Assembly: GCF_003590875.1 (NCBI RefSeq)
Contig: NZ_QYUN01000003.1
Span: 124,001 to 188,000, forward strand
Reading direction: 5' to 3'
Source of the DNA: Noviherbaspirillum cavernae
Lineage (GTDB): Bacteria; Pseudomonadota; Gammaproteobacteria; Burkholderiales; Burkholderiaceae_D
DNA: 64,000 bases
Positions 45,709 through 54,470 of the stretch are shown in pieces (position 1 is the stretch's first letter; each line of letters starts with the position of its first letter). Position numbers and translations under genes: made by a program. The notes under the pieces were generated by a model. It saw only the letters and a list, made by a program, of their open reading frames with translations, was not told the DNA's origin and did not search any database.

Positions 45709-45893
45709 GCGTCTAACAAAATGATTCTGAGGGTGTTGCGCCGCCTTGCCGTACAGTCGTACTGTCTGCGGCGGCACCCTTGCAGGGCGCGCACAGGCTT
45801 GCATGCCTGTGCCGTTACGCAGGCGGGCAGCAGGCTGCCCGAATTCCCTGCTCAACCCTACTCAGAACCGCTTCGCTTCATTTTGTTAGACGC
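45709..45893. repeat. Family A palindromic repeat with nested two-hairpin module (A3)
   Basis: Ends GCGTCTAACAAAATGA (45709-45724) and its inverse (45878-45893) match A2, as do the flanking parts on both sides. Between GGCGGC (45770-45775) and TACTCAG (45869) about 90 bases replace a 5-bp stretch of A2. This insert is, in inverse orientation, the two-hairpin module (45791-45851) also found in B1 and D. The element lies 20 bp beyond the ccoG stop and 15 bp before fixH. Confidence 0.85.
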
Positions 45894-45913
45894 CCTTATT
45901 CTGAAAAAAGCTC

Positions 45914-47320
45914 TCAGCGCGGCACGAAAAACACCGCATTTTCCTTCACTTGCAGCGCCGCATCATCCAGCGCCTCGAGCTTGAACATGATCCTGTTCGA
46001 ACCCTTTTCACCCATGCCGTGTGCCACGCGCACCCGCACCGGCACGGCGCGCGCCTCGGTTCCCTTCAGTTCCACGATATCCGGCGTCGCCAGCGTGATC
46101 GAATCGATCCCGGATACCGAGATCCGGTATCGATGCACGCGCTCATCGGTGTTCATGATCTGCAGGCGATAGACGTTCTCGATGATGCCGTCCTCGACTT
46201 CGCGCCCCATCGAGCCGCGGTCGCGGATGACGTCGAGCTTGAGCGGCGTGCGGGTCACCAGCGAGCCGAGGAAGGCCGTCACGATCAATAGCAGGATGCC
46301 GGTGTACACCAGCACTCGCGGCCGCAGCGCGCGCTGCCAGATCTGCCTTGGCGACAGATGGTTCTTGATGGCGTTGTCCGTCGCGTAGCGAATCAGGCCG
46401 CGCGGCGTGCCGACCTTGTCCATCACCGAATCGCAGGCATCGATGCAGGCCGCGCAACCGATGCAGTCGTACTGCAGGCCGTTGCGGATATCGATTCCGG
46501 TCGGACAGACCTGCACGCACATCGTGCAATCGATGCAGTCGCCCTGTACTGTCTTCTGCGCCGGCTTGCTCCCCGACTTTTTCCATGCTCCGCGCGGTTC
46601 GCCGCGTTCCTGGTCGTAGGTGATGATCAGCGTGTCCTGGTCGAACATCGAACTCTGGAAGCGCGCATACGGACACATGTACTTGCACACCTGCTCGCGC
46701 ATCCAGCCGGCATTGCCGTAGGTCGCGAAGGCGTAGAACAGCACCCAGAACCATTCCCACGGCCCCAGTGTCAATGTCCCTGCTGCACCCCACAGAATAT
46801 GAATCGGCGTGAAGTAGCCGACGAAGGTGAAACCGGTCCACAGCGCGACCGCGCCCCATGCGGCGTGCTTGGCGGATTTGCGGGCGAGCTTTTCAAGCGA
46901 CCATGGCTGCCTGTCCAGGCGCATGCGCGCGCTGCGGTTGCCCTCGATCTTGCGCTCCATCCACATGAAGATTTCGGTATAGACCGTTTGCGGACATGCG
47001 TAGCCGCACCACAGGCGCCCGCCCACCGCCGTGAACAGGAACAGCGCGTACGCGCAGATGATCAGGAGCGCGGCGAGATAGATGAAATCCTGCGGCCACA
47101 GCACCACGCCGAAGATGTAGAACTTGCGTGCGCCGAGGTCGAACAGGATCGCCTGCCGCCCGTTCCACGACAGCCACGGCAAGCCGTAGAACACCAGTTG
47201 CGTCAGCCAGACGCAGACCCAGCGCCAGTTCGCATACCAGCCCTTGATCTCGCGCGGATAGATTTCCTCGCGCGCGGCGTACATCTTGATGACGGAAAAT
47301 TCCGGAGCAGCTTCGCTCAT
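45914..47320 (-). CDS. ccoG: Cytochrome c oxidase accessory protein CcoG (FixG/RdxA)
   Basis: This 468-residue membrane ferredoxin-like protein has about five helices. Two 4Fe-4S motifs, CIDCTMCVQVCPTG and CIGCAACIDACD, are present, as is the conserved CGYACPQTVYTEIFMW stretch. CcoG is thought to reduce Cu(II) for delivery to cbb3 oxidase. The C-terminal Ig-like domain ends near the stop. It follows ccoP across a 105-bp spacer containing a GC-rich hairpin. Confidence 0.93.
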   Translation of the reverse strand: MSEAAPEFSVIKMYAAREEIYPREIKGWYANWRWVCVWLTQLVFYGLPWLSWNGRQAILFDLGARKFYIFGVVLWPQDFIYLAALLIICAYALFLFTAVGGRLWCGYACPQTVYTEIFMWMERKIEGNRSARMRLDRQPWSLEKLARKSAKHAAWGAVALWTGFTFVGYFTPIHILWGAAGTLTLGPWEWFWVLFYAFATYGNAGWMREQVCKYMCPYARFQSSMFDQDTLIITYDQERGEPRGAWKKSGSKPAQKTVQGDCIDCTMCVQVCPTGIDIRNGLQYDCIGCAACIDACDSVMDKVGTPRGLIRYATDNAIKNHLSPRQIWQRALRPRVLVYTGILLLIVTAFLGSLVTRTPLKLDVIRDRGSMGREVEDGIIENVYRLQIMNTDERVHRYRISVSGIDSITLATPDIVELKGTEARAVPVRVRVAHGMGEKGSNRIMFKLEALDDAALQVKENAVFFVPR

Positions 47321-47379
47321 TGCAATCTCGTTACGTCTATTGATGATTTGAAAAACGGGTAAAGGTGCCGCAAAGCGGT

Positions 47380-47406
47380 CGTCATCCCGGCCTTCGCCGG
47401 AATGAC
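47380..47406. repeat. REP-like hairpin between ccoP and ccoG
   Basis: CGTCATCCCGGC and GCCGGAATGACG form an imperfect stem around CTTC. This type of sequence (GTCAT-CCCGG-CGCCGGAATGAC) is widely dispersed between genes in Proteobacteria. A related partial copy, TTCCGGTCTTCGCCGGGATGA, lies near 45119 between fixH and the small membrane gene. It may trim or stabilise the cco transcript. Confidence 0.55.
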
Positions 47407-47425
47407 GAGACAGCTATCCACCTGA

Positions 47426-48358
47426 CTACTTCCGCGCCAGACTGGTCGTGTCATTGGACAGACTCCAGACATAGGCAGACAGCACATGCACCTTCGCTTC
47501 ACCAAGGAAATTCTTGAATGGCGGCATGGTGTTGTCGCGGCCCTTGCGGATGGTTTCCATCACCGATTCGGAACTGCCGCCATACAGCCAGACCTTGTCT
47601 GCAAGGTTCGGCGCGCCGAGCGCCTGGTTGCCCGTGCCGTCCGCACCATGACAGGCGGCGCACGCGCCATACTTGCCCTTGCCGAACGCGGCCTTGATCG
47701 GATCGGACATCGCCGAGCCGGAGAAACTCAATATGTAATGCGCGACGTTCTCCACATCCTTGTCCGAGCCGAGCGCCGCCGCCATCGACGGCATCTGTCC
47801 GTGCCGCCCTTCCATGATCGTGGTCTTGATCACGCCCGGCTCGCCGCCGTACAGCCAGTCGCGGTCGGTCAAGTTCGGAAAGCCCTTGCTGCCGCGTGCA
47901 TCCGAGCCGTGGCACTGGGCGCAATAGGTCAGGAACAATCGCTCGCCGATGGCGCGCGCCTGCGGATCGGCAGCGACGGTCTTGATGTCCTGCTGCTGAT
48001 ATTTGGCGAACAATGGACCGTAGTCGGCATCGGCCTTCTTCAGTTCCGCCTGATATTGGCCAGTTGACTCCCAGCCAAGCTTGCCGGCAAACGCACCAAG
48101 CCCCGGATACAGCACCAGATAAACGACGCTGAACACGATGCTGATGTAGAACATCCACATCCACCAGCGCGGCATCGGGTTGTTCAGCTCTTCCAGCCCT
48201 TCGTCCCAGTTGTGACCGGTAGTCTGCTGTTTGCCGTCCTTCGAGACCGGTATTTTCACCTTGGATTGCGCCCACAACAGGATGCCGCAGCCGGCAAGAC
48301 CGAGCAGCGTCAGCAAGGCGATGTAGGCACTCCAGAAATCGTTTGTGAAATCAGCCAT
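47426..48358 (-). CDS. ccoP: Cbb3-type cytochrome c oxidase subunit III
   Basis: This 310-residue diheme subunit has two membrane helices (about 13-30 and 65-86). Haem motifs are at C146-H150 (CAQCH) and C233-H237 (CAACH), with downstream methionines. It passes electrons from cytochrome c to CcoO. The ATG at 48358 overlaps the last eight bases of ccoQ. Order and overlap show a single ccoNOQP transcript. Confidence 0.94.
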   Translation of the reverse strand: MADFTNDFWSAYIALLTLLGLAGCGILLWAQSKVKIPVSKDGKQQTTGHNWDEGLEELNNPMPRWWMWMFYISIVFSVVYLVLYPGLGAFAGKLGWESTGQYQAELKKADADYGPLFAKYQQQDIKTVAADPQARAIGERLFLTYCAQCHGSDARGSKGFPNLTDRDWLYGGEPGVIKTTIMEGRHGQMPSMAAALGSDKDVENVAHYILSFSGSAMSDPIKAAFGKGKYGACAACHGADGTGNQALGAPNLADKVWLYGGSSESVMETIRKGRDNTMPPFKNFLGEAKVHVLSAYVWSLSNDTTSLARK

Positions 48359-48539
48359 GACCCTGCTCCGTGTTCCGTGCATCCATGTCGTCGTCGGCGA
48401 ACGGCAGGTTGGCCGCTTCCGCGAAGTCTGCCTTGCGCCGGCCGCTGTAGGCCCACCAGACGATGCCGAGGAAGGAGAGGAAGCTCGCCACCGTCACAAA
48501 GCTGCGCGCATCAAAAATCAGATTGTCGAAATTCATCAT
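48351..48539 (-). CDS. ccoQ: Cbb3-type cytochrome c oxidase subunit CcoQ
   Basis: This 62-residue single-helix protein has membrane span TVASFLSFLGIVWWAYSGRR, followed by an acidic tail. CcoQ stabilises the assembled oxidase. Its ATG overlaps the ccoO stop by one base (TAATG) and its stop overlaps the ccoP start. A second ATG one codon later could also serve. Confidence 0.9.
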   Translation of the reverse strand: MMNFDNLIFDARSFVTVASFLSFLGIVWWAYSGRRKADFAEAANLPFADDDMDARNTEQGHG

Positions 48540-49153
48540 TACCTCTTTGCCTTGATCTGTGTGCCCATGCCCTGGAGATATGCGATCAAGGCATCTTGTT
48601 CGGTCTTGTCGGCCAGCGTCTGCGCCGCCTGCCCGATCTCTTCTTCCGTGTACGGATGCCCCAGCTTCTTCAGCGCCCGCATCTTCGACGCGCCCTCCAG
48701 CGGATTGAGCTTGGCCGTCGCCAGCCACGGATAGCCGGGCATGTTCGATTCCGGCACCACATCGCGCGGGTTGTTCAGATGCACCCGATGCCATTCGTCG
48801 CTGTAGCGACCGCCGACGCGCGCCAGATCCGGGCCGGTACGCTTGGAGCCCCACTGGAACGGACGGTCATAGACGAATTCGCCGGCGACGGAATAGTGAC
48901 CGTAACGCTCGGTCTCGGCGCGGAACGGCCGGATCATCTGCGAATGGCAGTTGTAGCAACCCTCGCGCACATAGACGTCGCGGCCAGCCAGTTGCAGGGC
49001 CGAGTACGGCTTCAGACCGGCCACCGGTTCGGTCGTCGATTTCTGAAAGAACAGCGGCACGATCTCGACCAGTCCGCCGACACTGACCACCAGCACCACC
49101 ATCACCAGCAGCAGCCAGGGATTCTTTTCAATCCATTCATGTGAAAACTTCAT
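48539..49153 (-). CDS. ccoO: Cbb3-type cytochrome c oxidase subunit II
   Basis: This 204-residue monohaem subunit is anchored by an N-terminal helix (about 13-35), with the haem motif C66-H70 in [14 protein letters not shown] and a late methionine in [10 protein letters not shown]. It carries electrons from CcoP to CcoN. It starts 14 bases after the ccoN stop. Confidence 0.95.
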   Translation of the reverse strand: MKFSHEWIEKNPWLLLVMVVLVVSVGGLVEIVPLFFQKSTTEPVAGLKPYSALQLAGRDVYVREGCYNCHSQMIRPFRAETERYGHYSVAGEFVYDRPFQWGSKRTGPDLARVGGRYSDEWHRVHLNNPRDVVPESNMPGYPWLATAKLNPLEGASKMRALKKLGHPYTEEEIGQAAQTLADKTEQDALIAYLQGMGTQIKAKR

Positions 49154-49167
49154 CGATTACTCCAGAT

Positions 49168-50616
49168 TCAGGCATTCGCCGGGACGAGTTGCGGAATGCG
49201 CGCGGTCACGCTCTTGCCGTCGCGCATCGTCATGGTCATGTTGTACGCCATCAGCACCATGCCGACGAGGTACAGCAGGCCGCCGCTAAAGCGGATGACG
49301 TAGTAGGGATACGTTGCCTTGACCGATTCGACGAAGGTGTAGGTCAGGGTGCCGTCGGCATTGACCGCGCGCCACATCAGGCCCTGCATCACGCCGGCAA
49401 TCCACATCGAGGCGATGTACAGCACGATGCCGATGGTCGCCACCCAGAAGTGCAGATCGATCAGACGCGTGCTCCACATCTCGCTCTTGCCGACGAGGCG
49501 CGGGATCAGGTAGTAGATCGAACCCATCGTGATGAAGCCGACCCAACCCAGCGCACCGGCATGCACGTGACCGACAGTCCAGTCGGTGTAGTGCGACAGC
49601 GCGTTCACCGTCTTGATCGACATCATCGAACCCTCGAAGGTCGCCATGCCGTAGAACGACAGCGAGACGACGAGAAACTTCAGGATCGGATCGGTGCGCA
49701 GCTTGTGCCATGCGCCGGACAGGGTCATCATGCCGTTGATCATGCCGCCCCACGACGGTGCCAGCAGCACCAGCGAGAACACCATGCCGATCGATTGTGT
49801 CCAGTCAGGCAGCGCGGTGTAGTGCAGATGGTGCGGGCCAGCCCACATGTAGGTGAAGATCAACGCCCAGAAGTGGACGATCGACAGACGGTAGGAGTAC
49901 ACCGGGCGCTCGGCCTGCTTGGAGATGAAGTAATACATCATGCCGAGGAAGCCGGCGGTCAGGAAGAAGCCCACGGCGTTGTGGCCGTACCACCACTGGA
50001 TCATCGCGTCCTGCACGCCGGAATAGGCGGAGTACGACTTGCCTGCGGAGACCGGCAACGCGGCGCTGTTGATGATGTGCAGCAGGGCCACGGCGAGAAT
50101 GAAGCCGCCGTAGAACCAGTTGGCGACGTAGATGTGAGACACCTTGCGCTTGATGAGCGTGCCGAAGAAGACGAAGGCATATGCCACCCACACCAGCGCG
50201 ATCAGAATATCGATCGGCCATTCGAGTTCGGCGTATTCCTTGCCCTGCGTGTAACCCAGCGGCAGCGTGATCGCGGCAGCGACGATCACCAGTTGCCAAC
50301 CCCAGAACGTGAAGGCTGCCAGCGCGTCGGAGAACAGCCGCACCTGGCAGGTACGCTGCACCACGTAATACGAAGTCGCGAACAATGCGCAACCGCCGAA
50401 TGCGAAGATGACCGCATTGGTGTGCAGCGGACGCAGGCGTCCATAGCTCAACCATGCGATATCGAAATTGAGCGCCGGCCACGCCAGTTGCGCGGCGATG
50501 AATACGCCGACCAGCATGCCGACCACGCCCCACACTACGGTCGCGATCGTGAACTGCTTCACGACCTTGTAGTTGTAGTCCAGTGACTTGTTCACAAACG
50601 ATCTCCAGGTGTCCAT
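49168..50616 (-). CDS. ccoN: Cbb3-type cytochrome c oxidase subunit I
   Basis: This catalytic subunit of about 482 residues has twelve helices, reduces oxygen at a haem b3-CuB centre and pumps protons at low oxygen. Conserved histidines occur in [26 protein letters not shown]-like [27 protein letters not shown], and [20 protein letters not shown]. Two starts are possible: the ATG at 50616 or a GTG at 50595, the latter with GGAG seven bases upstream. An FNR-like box lies upstream. Confidence 0.94.
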   Translation of the reverse strand: MDTWRSFVNKSLDYNYKVVKQFTIATVVWGVVGMLVGVFIAAQLAWPALNFDIAWLSYGRLRPLHTNAVIFAFGGCALFATSYYVVQRTCQVRLFSDALAAFTFWGWQLVIVAAAITLPLGYTQGKEYAELEWPIDILIALVWVAYAFVFFGTLIKRKVSHIYVANWFYGGFILAVALLHIINSAALPVSAGKSYSAYSGVQDAMIQWWYGHNAVGFFLTAGFLGMMYYFISKQAERPVYSYRLSIVHFWALIFTYMWAGPHHLHYTALPDWTQSIGMVFSLVLLAPSWGGMINGMMTLSGAWHKLRTDPILKFLVVSLSFYGMATFEGSMMSIKTVNALSHYTDWTVGHVHAGALGWVGFITMGSIYYLIPRLVGKSEMWSTRLIDLHFWVATIGIVLYIASMWIAGVMQGLMWRAVNADGTLTYTFVESVKATYPYYVIRFSGGLLYLVGMVLMAYNMTMTMRDGKSVTARIPQLVPANA

Positions 50617-50658
50617 CAATGATGGAAGCGAGGTTACGAGTTCGGATGTGAAAAAACT

Positions 50659-50672
50659 TTGACCTGAGTCAA
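50659..50672 (-). promoter_or_regulatory. FNR-type box upstream of ccoN
   Basis: TTGACCTGAGTCAA is a perfect dyad close to the FNR consensus TTGAT-N4-ATCAA. Its centre is 50-70 bp before the candidate ccoN starts, suitable for activation under low oxygen by the Fnr protein encoded at 44037. Confidence 0.7.
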
Positions 50673-50924
50673 AAATGCCGGACTTGACGATGCGTCGCAG
50701 CGGATATCATCGAGCGCGCTTTTGCGAGTCGTATCGCGAAATGAAAAGACGAGATCCACCCTTGCGCGATGAGCGCACGAAAGAGTCGATGAGGGTATTG
50801 GTGCGGCGCGCTTGCATCAGGAACAGGCAACGCGCCACGCTGTCATTCCGAACGAACGTGAGGAATCTCCAACACCCGCATGGTCGCCGCGCCGAAGATG
50901 CCTCGGTTGCAAATCACGTCAATG
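50673..50924. other. Intergenic region with a dispersed-repeat motif
   Basis: No gene is supported between the ccoN promoter and the ccoS stop. GTCATTCCGAACGAACGTGAGGAATCTCC (seen at 50841-50869, quoted in concept only) resembles the GTCATTCCGAnnnnnnnGAGGAATCT repeat scattered in many bacterial genomes. A terminator for the ccoI-ccoS transcript was not clear. Confidence 0.35.
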
Positions 50925-51077
50925 CTAGCCCTCGGGCCGATCGTCATCCTGCAGAATACGCAAGGCCGGTCCCGTCATGTCATCGAACTGCCCGCTGTCC
51001 GACATGCGGAAAAACACCCAGATCGCGACGAACACGATCAGCACGCTTAAGGGCACCAGTATGTAGAGCGATTCCAT
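50925..51077 (-). CDS. ccoS: Cbb3 oxidase maturation protein CcoS
   Basis: This 50-residue protein has one membrane helix (LYILVPLSVLIVFVAIWVFF) and a short acidic cytoplasmic tail with FDDMTGPALRILQDDD. CcoS is needed to insert cofactors into cbb3 oxidase. AAGGA lies about nine bases before the ATG at 51077, so it can be made alone. However, the ccoI frame runs into it without a stop. Confidence 0.88.
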   Translation of the reverse strand: MESLYILVPLSVLIVFVAIWVFFRMSDSGQFDDMTGPALRILQDDDRPEG

Positions 51078-53666
51078 GTGTCTGATCCTTTCACGTGTTC
51101 GCACGCGATGCGTCGATGGATGGCCTCGGGGGCGACGTTTCTCCTGCAGCGTGCGTGCGCGGCGCAGACGCAAGGCATTCACGACGACGATGGCAGAACT
51201 GAGCGACATGCCGATGCCGGACAGCCATGGATTGAGCAGGCCGATTGCCGCAGCGGGAATCGCGACGGCGTTGTAGAGCATCGCCCACGCCAGATTCTGC
51301 CGGATCACGGACATCGTCCGCGATGCGATATCCGCCGCCTCCCACACCGACACCAGCCGCCCCGACAGCAAGACCGCGTCCGCGTGGGTCTGCGCCAGCG
51401 CCGCGCCGCTGCCCATGGCAAACGACACATCGGCGGCGCGCATGACGGCGGCATCGTTGATGCCGTCGCCCGTCATGGCAACCACCGCGCCGCCGGCCTG
51501 CAGGCGCTGCACGTATTCGACTTTCTGCTGCGGCAGACACTCGCCGTGTGCAATGCCGATGCCAAGCTCGCGCGCGATGTGCTGCGTGATGTCGTCCTGA
51601 TCGCCGCTCAACAGAACCACGGTCTTGCCGATGGATTGAAACTGCTGGACCACGCTTCTTGCATCGCTGCGCACCGCATCCACCAGGTCGAACCGCGCGA
51701 GCCATCCATCGGCGCAGCCCAGATACACCTGGGTCGTGCCGGCGACGGAACGCCCTCTCGCCGGCGAGCCCGCGAGCTCCCCGACAAAGCCGGCATTGCC
51801 GAGCCGATAGCGAATACCATCGACGATGCCTTCCAGCCCTTTCCCCGCCACGTAGCGCACTTCGCTTGCGTTCCGTCTTGCGGCCGGAGCTCCCTGTACC
51901 GCATTGATGATCGCCGCGGCGAATGGATGGTCGCTGTTCGTCTCCAGTGCCGCCGCAATCGACAGGTAATCGGCGGATTGCATGGTGCCGAAGCGTTCGA
52001 TGCTGCGCAGGACCGGTTTGCCGGCAGTCAGCGTGCCTGTCTTGTCGAACACGACATGCGTGGCGCGATGCAGGGTTTCCAGGACGTGCGGCTGCACCAC
52101 CAGCACGCCCTGCCCCGTCAGCCTGCCGGTTGCCGCCGCCAGTGCGGTCGGCGTCGCCAGCGACAACGCGCATGGACATGACACCACGAGCACGGCAATC
52201 GCGATCGGCCAGGCGCGCGCAGGATCGTGCCACTGCCACAGCACGAACACGCACGCGGCAAACAGCAGCAGTCCTGCGATGAACCATGCCGCGACCTTGT
52301 CCGCCCACAGCGACAAGCGGGGTTTCGCATGCCCTGCCTTGTCGATCAGTTTCAGCAGCATCGACAAGGTGCTTTCCCTCATCGGCTTGACGACGCGGGC
52401 GGCCACCGGCTGCGTCATGTTGACCGCCCCGCCCGGCAGAATCTCGCCCGACAGCTTGTGCACCGGCTGGCTTTCGCCGGTCAGCAGCGACACATCGATT
52501 GCCGTGCTCGGGTCGAGCAGCATGCAATCGGCGGCGATCGCCTCGCCCGGCTTGATCAGGATGACATCGCGCTCGCACAACTGTGCCGCCGGCACGCATT
52601 CGACCGCGCGGCTGGCCGGATAATCCGGCATGCGCGACGCCGATGCGGGCAGAGCATGTTGCAATTTTTCCAGCGCGGAAGCGGCCTTGCGCCGCGCGAT
52701 GGATTCCAGATAGCGGCTGCACAGCAGCAGGAAGATGAACATCGTCACCGTATCGAAATACACCTCGCCTTCCCCGCGCCATGTCGCCACTGTGCTGGCC
52801 GCGAACGCGGCGGCGATACCAAGCGCGACCGGCACATCCATCCCCAGTGCGTGGTTCTTCATGTCGGCCCATGCGCCGCGGAAGAACGGCAGCGCCGAGT
52901 AGAACACCGCCGGCACCGTCAGCAGCAGGCTGGCCCAGCGCATCAACCCCGCCATGTCGGCGTCCAGCGTGCCGTCGTCGGCGATGTAGGCCGGCACCGC
53001 ATACATCATCACCTGCATCATCGACAGCGCGGCGACAAACATCTGCCTGAACAGCGTTCTGCTTTCGCGGCGCAACTGCTCTTCGTGCCGTACCGCGTCG
53101 AACGGATAGACGGTGTAGCCGATCTCCCGCGCCGCCTTCAGGATGTCGCTCGGCTTGCACAGGTCGTTTCGCCAGCGCACATGGAGCCGCTCGGTCGCCA
53201 CGTTCAGATTGGCGCTCTGCAGACCGGCGACGCGCTTCAAGCGCCTTTCGATCAGCCATACGCATGCGGCGCAGCGGATGCCTTCGACGGAAAAGGTGGC
53301 TTCGCGCATCTCGTCCTGCTCGCCGGATCGCTCCGCGAACTGTCCGATCACTTCCGGCTGGTCATAGTGCGCCAGCTCCGGCGGCACCAGCGCCTCCTTG
53401 TCGGCAGACGCGGAGAATCCGCTGCGGGTCCGGTAGTAGTCGCCCAGGCCGCTGTCGACAATCGTGCGCGCCACCGCTTCGCAGCCGGGGCAGCACATGC
53501 GGCGCTCCGTGTCGCCGATGCTGACTGACCATGTTGCGCCGGCCGGCACCGGCAGGCCGCAATGAAAGCATGTCGTGTCCTGTGTCGTGTCCTGTGTCGT
53601 GTCCTGTGTCGTGTCCTGTGTCGTGTCCTGTGTCGTGTCCTGTATCGTGTCCTGTATCGCGTTCAT
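50925..53666 (-). CDS. ccoI: Copper-exporting P1B-type ATPase CcoI (FixI), open into ccoS
   Basis: This ATPase supplies copper for cbb3 assembly. It has an N-terminal CxxC region, a heavy-metal domain with GIRCAACVWLIE, eight membrane helices with the CPC motif in VVSCPCALSLATP, the phosphorylation motif DKTGTLTAGKP, and GDGINDAAVM. Residues 5-32 are seven QDT[TI] repeats. The frame has no stop before ccoS and predicts a 913-residue fusion, about 863 of which are CcoI. The ATG at 53666 overlaps the TauE-like stop (ATGA). The longer upstream open frame is antisense-like noise in another gene's territory and was not used. Confidence 0.88.
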   Translation of the reverse strand: MNAIQDTIQDTTQDTTQDTTQDTTQDTTQDTTCFHCGLPVPAGATWSVSIGDTERRMCCPGCEAVARTIVDSGLGDYYRTRSGFSASADKEALVPPELAHYDQPEVIGQFAERSGEQDEMREATFSVEGIRCAACVWLIERRLKRVAGLQSANLNVATERLHVRWRNDLCKPSDILKAAREIGYTVYPFDAVRHEEQLRRESRTLFRQMFVAALSMMQVMMYAVPAYIADDGTLDADMAGLMRWASLLLTVPAVFYSALPFFRGAWADMKNHALGMDVPVALGIAAAFAASTVATWRGEGEVYFDTVTMFIFLLLCSRYLESIARRKAASALEKLQHALPASASRMPDYPASRAVECVPAAQLCERDVILIKPGEAIAADCMLLDPSTAIDVSLLTGESQPVHKLSGEILPGGAVNMTQPVAARVVKPMRESTLSMLLKLIDKAGHAKPRLSLWADKVAAWFIAGLLLFAACVFVLWQWHDPARAWPIAIAVLVVSCPCALSLATPTALAAATGRLTGQGVLVVQPHVLETLHRATHVVFDKTGTLTAGKPVLRSIERFGTMQSADYLSIAAALETNSDHPFAAAIINAVQGAPAARRNASEVRYVAGKGLEGIVDGIRYRLGNAGFVGELAGSPARGRSVAGTTQVYLGCADGWLARFDLVDAVRSDARSVVQQFQSIGKTVVLLSGDQDDITQHIARELGIGIAHGECLPQQKVEYVQRLQAGGAVVAMTGDGINDAAVMRAADVSFAMGSGAALAQTHADAVLLSGRLVSVWEAADIASRTMSVIRQNLAWAMLYNAVAIPAAAIGLLNPWLSGIGMSLSSAIVVVNALRLRRARTLQEKRRPRGHPSTHRVRTRERIRHMESLYILVPLSVLIVFVAIWVFFRMSDSGQFDDMTGPALRILQDDDRPEG
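53571..53654 (-). repeat. Seven-copy 12-nt coding tandem repeat in ccoI
   Basis: The minus-strand unit CAGGACACGACA, encoding QDTT, occurs six times after one variant CAGGACACGATA (QDTI). The array lies between the initiation region and the first CxxC of CcoI. It is in frame, so changes in copy number alter length only. The units are nearly identical, which points to recent expansion. Confidence 0.93.
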
Positions 53667-54451
53667 TGTTCTGTCCGATCCGATGCATGGGAACTCAAGG
53701 GGCTGACGCAGACCTCTTCGAGCCAGTCCGCCGTGAAGCCGCTGCCTGCCCTTGCCAACCCCGCGATGCCGAACGCCAGGATCACCAGGCCGCTCGCCAC
53801 CCGCACCCGGCGTCGGCGCAGCCAGCCCTGCAGGCGCATGCCGAGCATGCCCATGCTCGCCACCATCGGCAGCGTTCCCAAACCGAACGCGGCCATCACC
53901 AACGCACCATCCAATGCCGATCCGCTCAGCATCGCCGTCAGCAGCACGCTGTACACCATGCCGCACGGCAGCCAGCCCCACAATGCGCCGAGGGCCAGCG
54001 CCTTGCGCGAATTGTCCATCGGCAGCAAACGCGCGGTGAGCGGCTGCACGCGACGCCAGACGAATCTGCCCGCGGCTTCCAGCCGCGTCAGCCCGTGCCA
54101 TGCATCCATCAGATACAGGCCGAGTGCAATCAGCATCAGGTTGGCAAGCCAGTACGTGCCAAGCTGCAGCGAGGGCATCACGGACAGTCCGCGCACGCCT
54201 TGCGCAATACCGCCCGCCACTGCGCCCGCCATTGCGTAACTGCCGATCCTGCCGGCGTTGTAGGCAATGACATGCATGACATCGGCGTGCACGGCCGTCG
54301 GTGCGGCAATCCCGGACCCGCCGGCCAGCGCGACCGGAAAAACCTTGCGCGTGCCGGGCGCGATCGACAGCGCACTCACGATGCCGCCGCACATGCCGAT
54401 GCAATGCACGCTGCCCAGCAGGCCGATCATGAATACGGGCACAAGGTTCAC
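53663..54451 (-). CDS. Sulfite exporter TauE/SafE-type membrane protein (COG2836-like)
   Basis: This 262-residue protein has about six membrane helices. It begins with FMIGLLGSVHCIGMCGGIVS, and the conserved cysteine pair in HCIGMCGG resembles the DsbD/CcdA-like copper-associated group. It is found between hemN and ccoI in many cbb3 clusters and probably assists copper handling or thiol transfer. Its stop overlaps the ccoI start and it begins 19 bp after hemN. Confidence 0.85.
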   Translation of the reverse strand: MNLVPVFMIGLLGSVHCIGMCGGIVSALSIAPGTRKVFPVALAGGSGIAAPTAVHADVMHVIAYNAGRIGSYAMAGAVAGGIAQGVRGLSVMPSLQLGTYWLANLMLIALGLYLMDAWHGLTRLEAAGRFVWRRVQPLTARLLPMDNSRKALALGALWGWLPCGMVYSVLLTAMLSGSALDGALVMAAFGLGTLPMVASMGMLGMRLQGWLRRRRVRVASGLVILAFGIAGLARAGSGFTADWLEEVCVSPLSSHASDRTEQ

Positions 54452-54470
54452 CGCGATTCCTCCAGTCGTC

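Noticed and set aside
53571..53654. CRISPR-like array
   Set aside because: The 12-nt units are contiguous with no spacers and are in frame inside ccoI.
53667..54404. N-terminal extension of CcoI by about 246 residues
   Set aside because: The extension overlaps the TauE-like gene in another frame, has no family resemblance, and the ATG at 53666 gives the normal CcoI start with an ATGA overlap.
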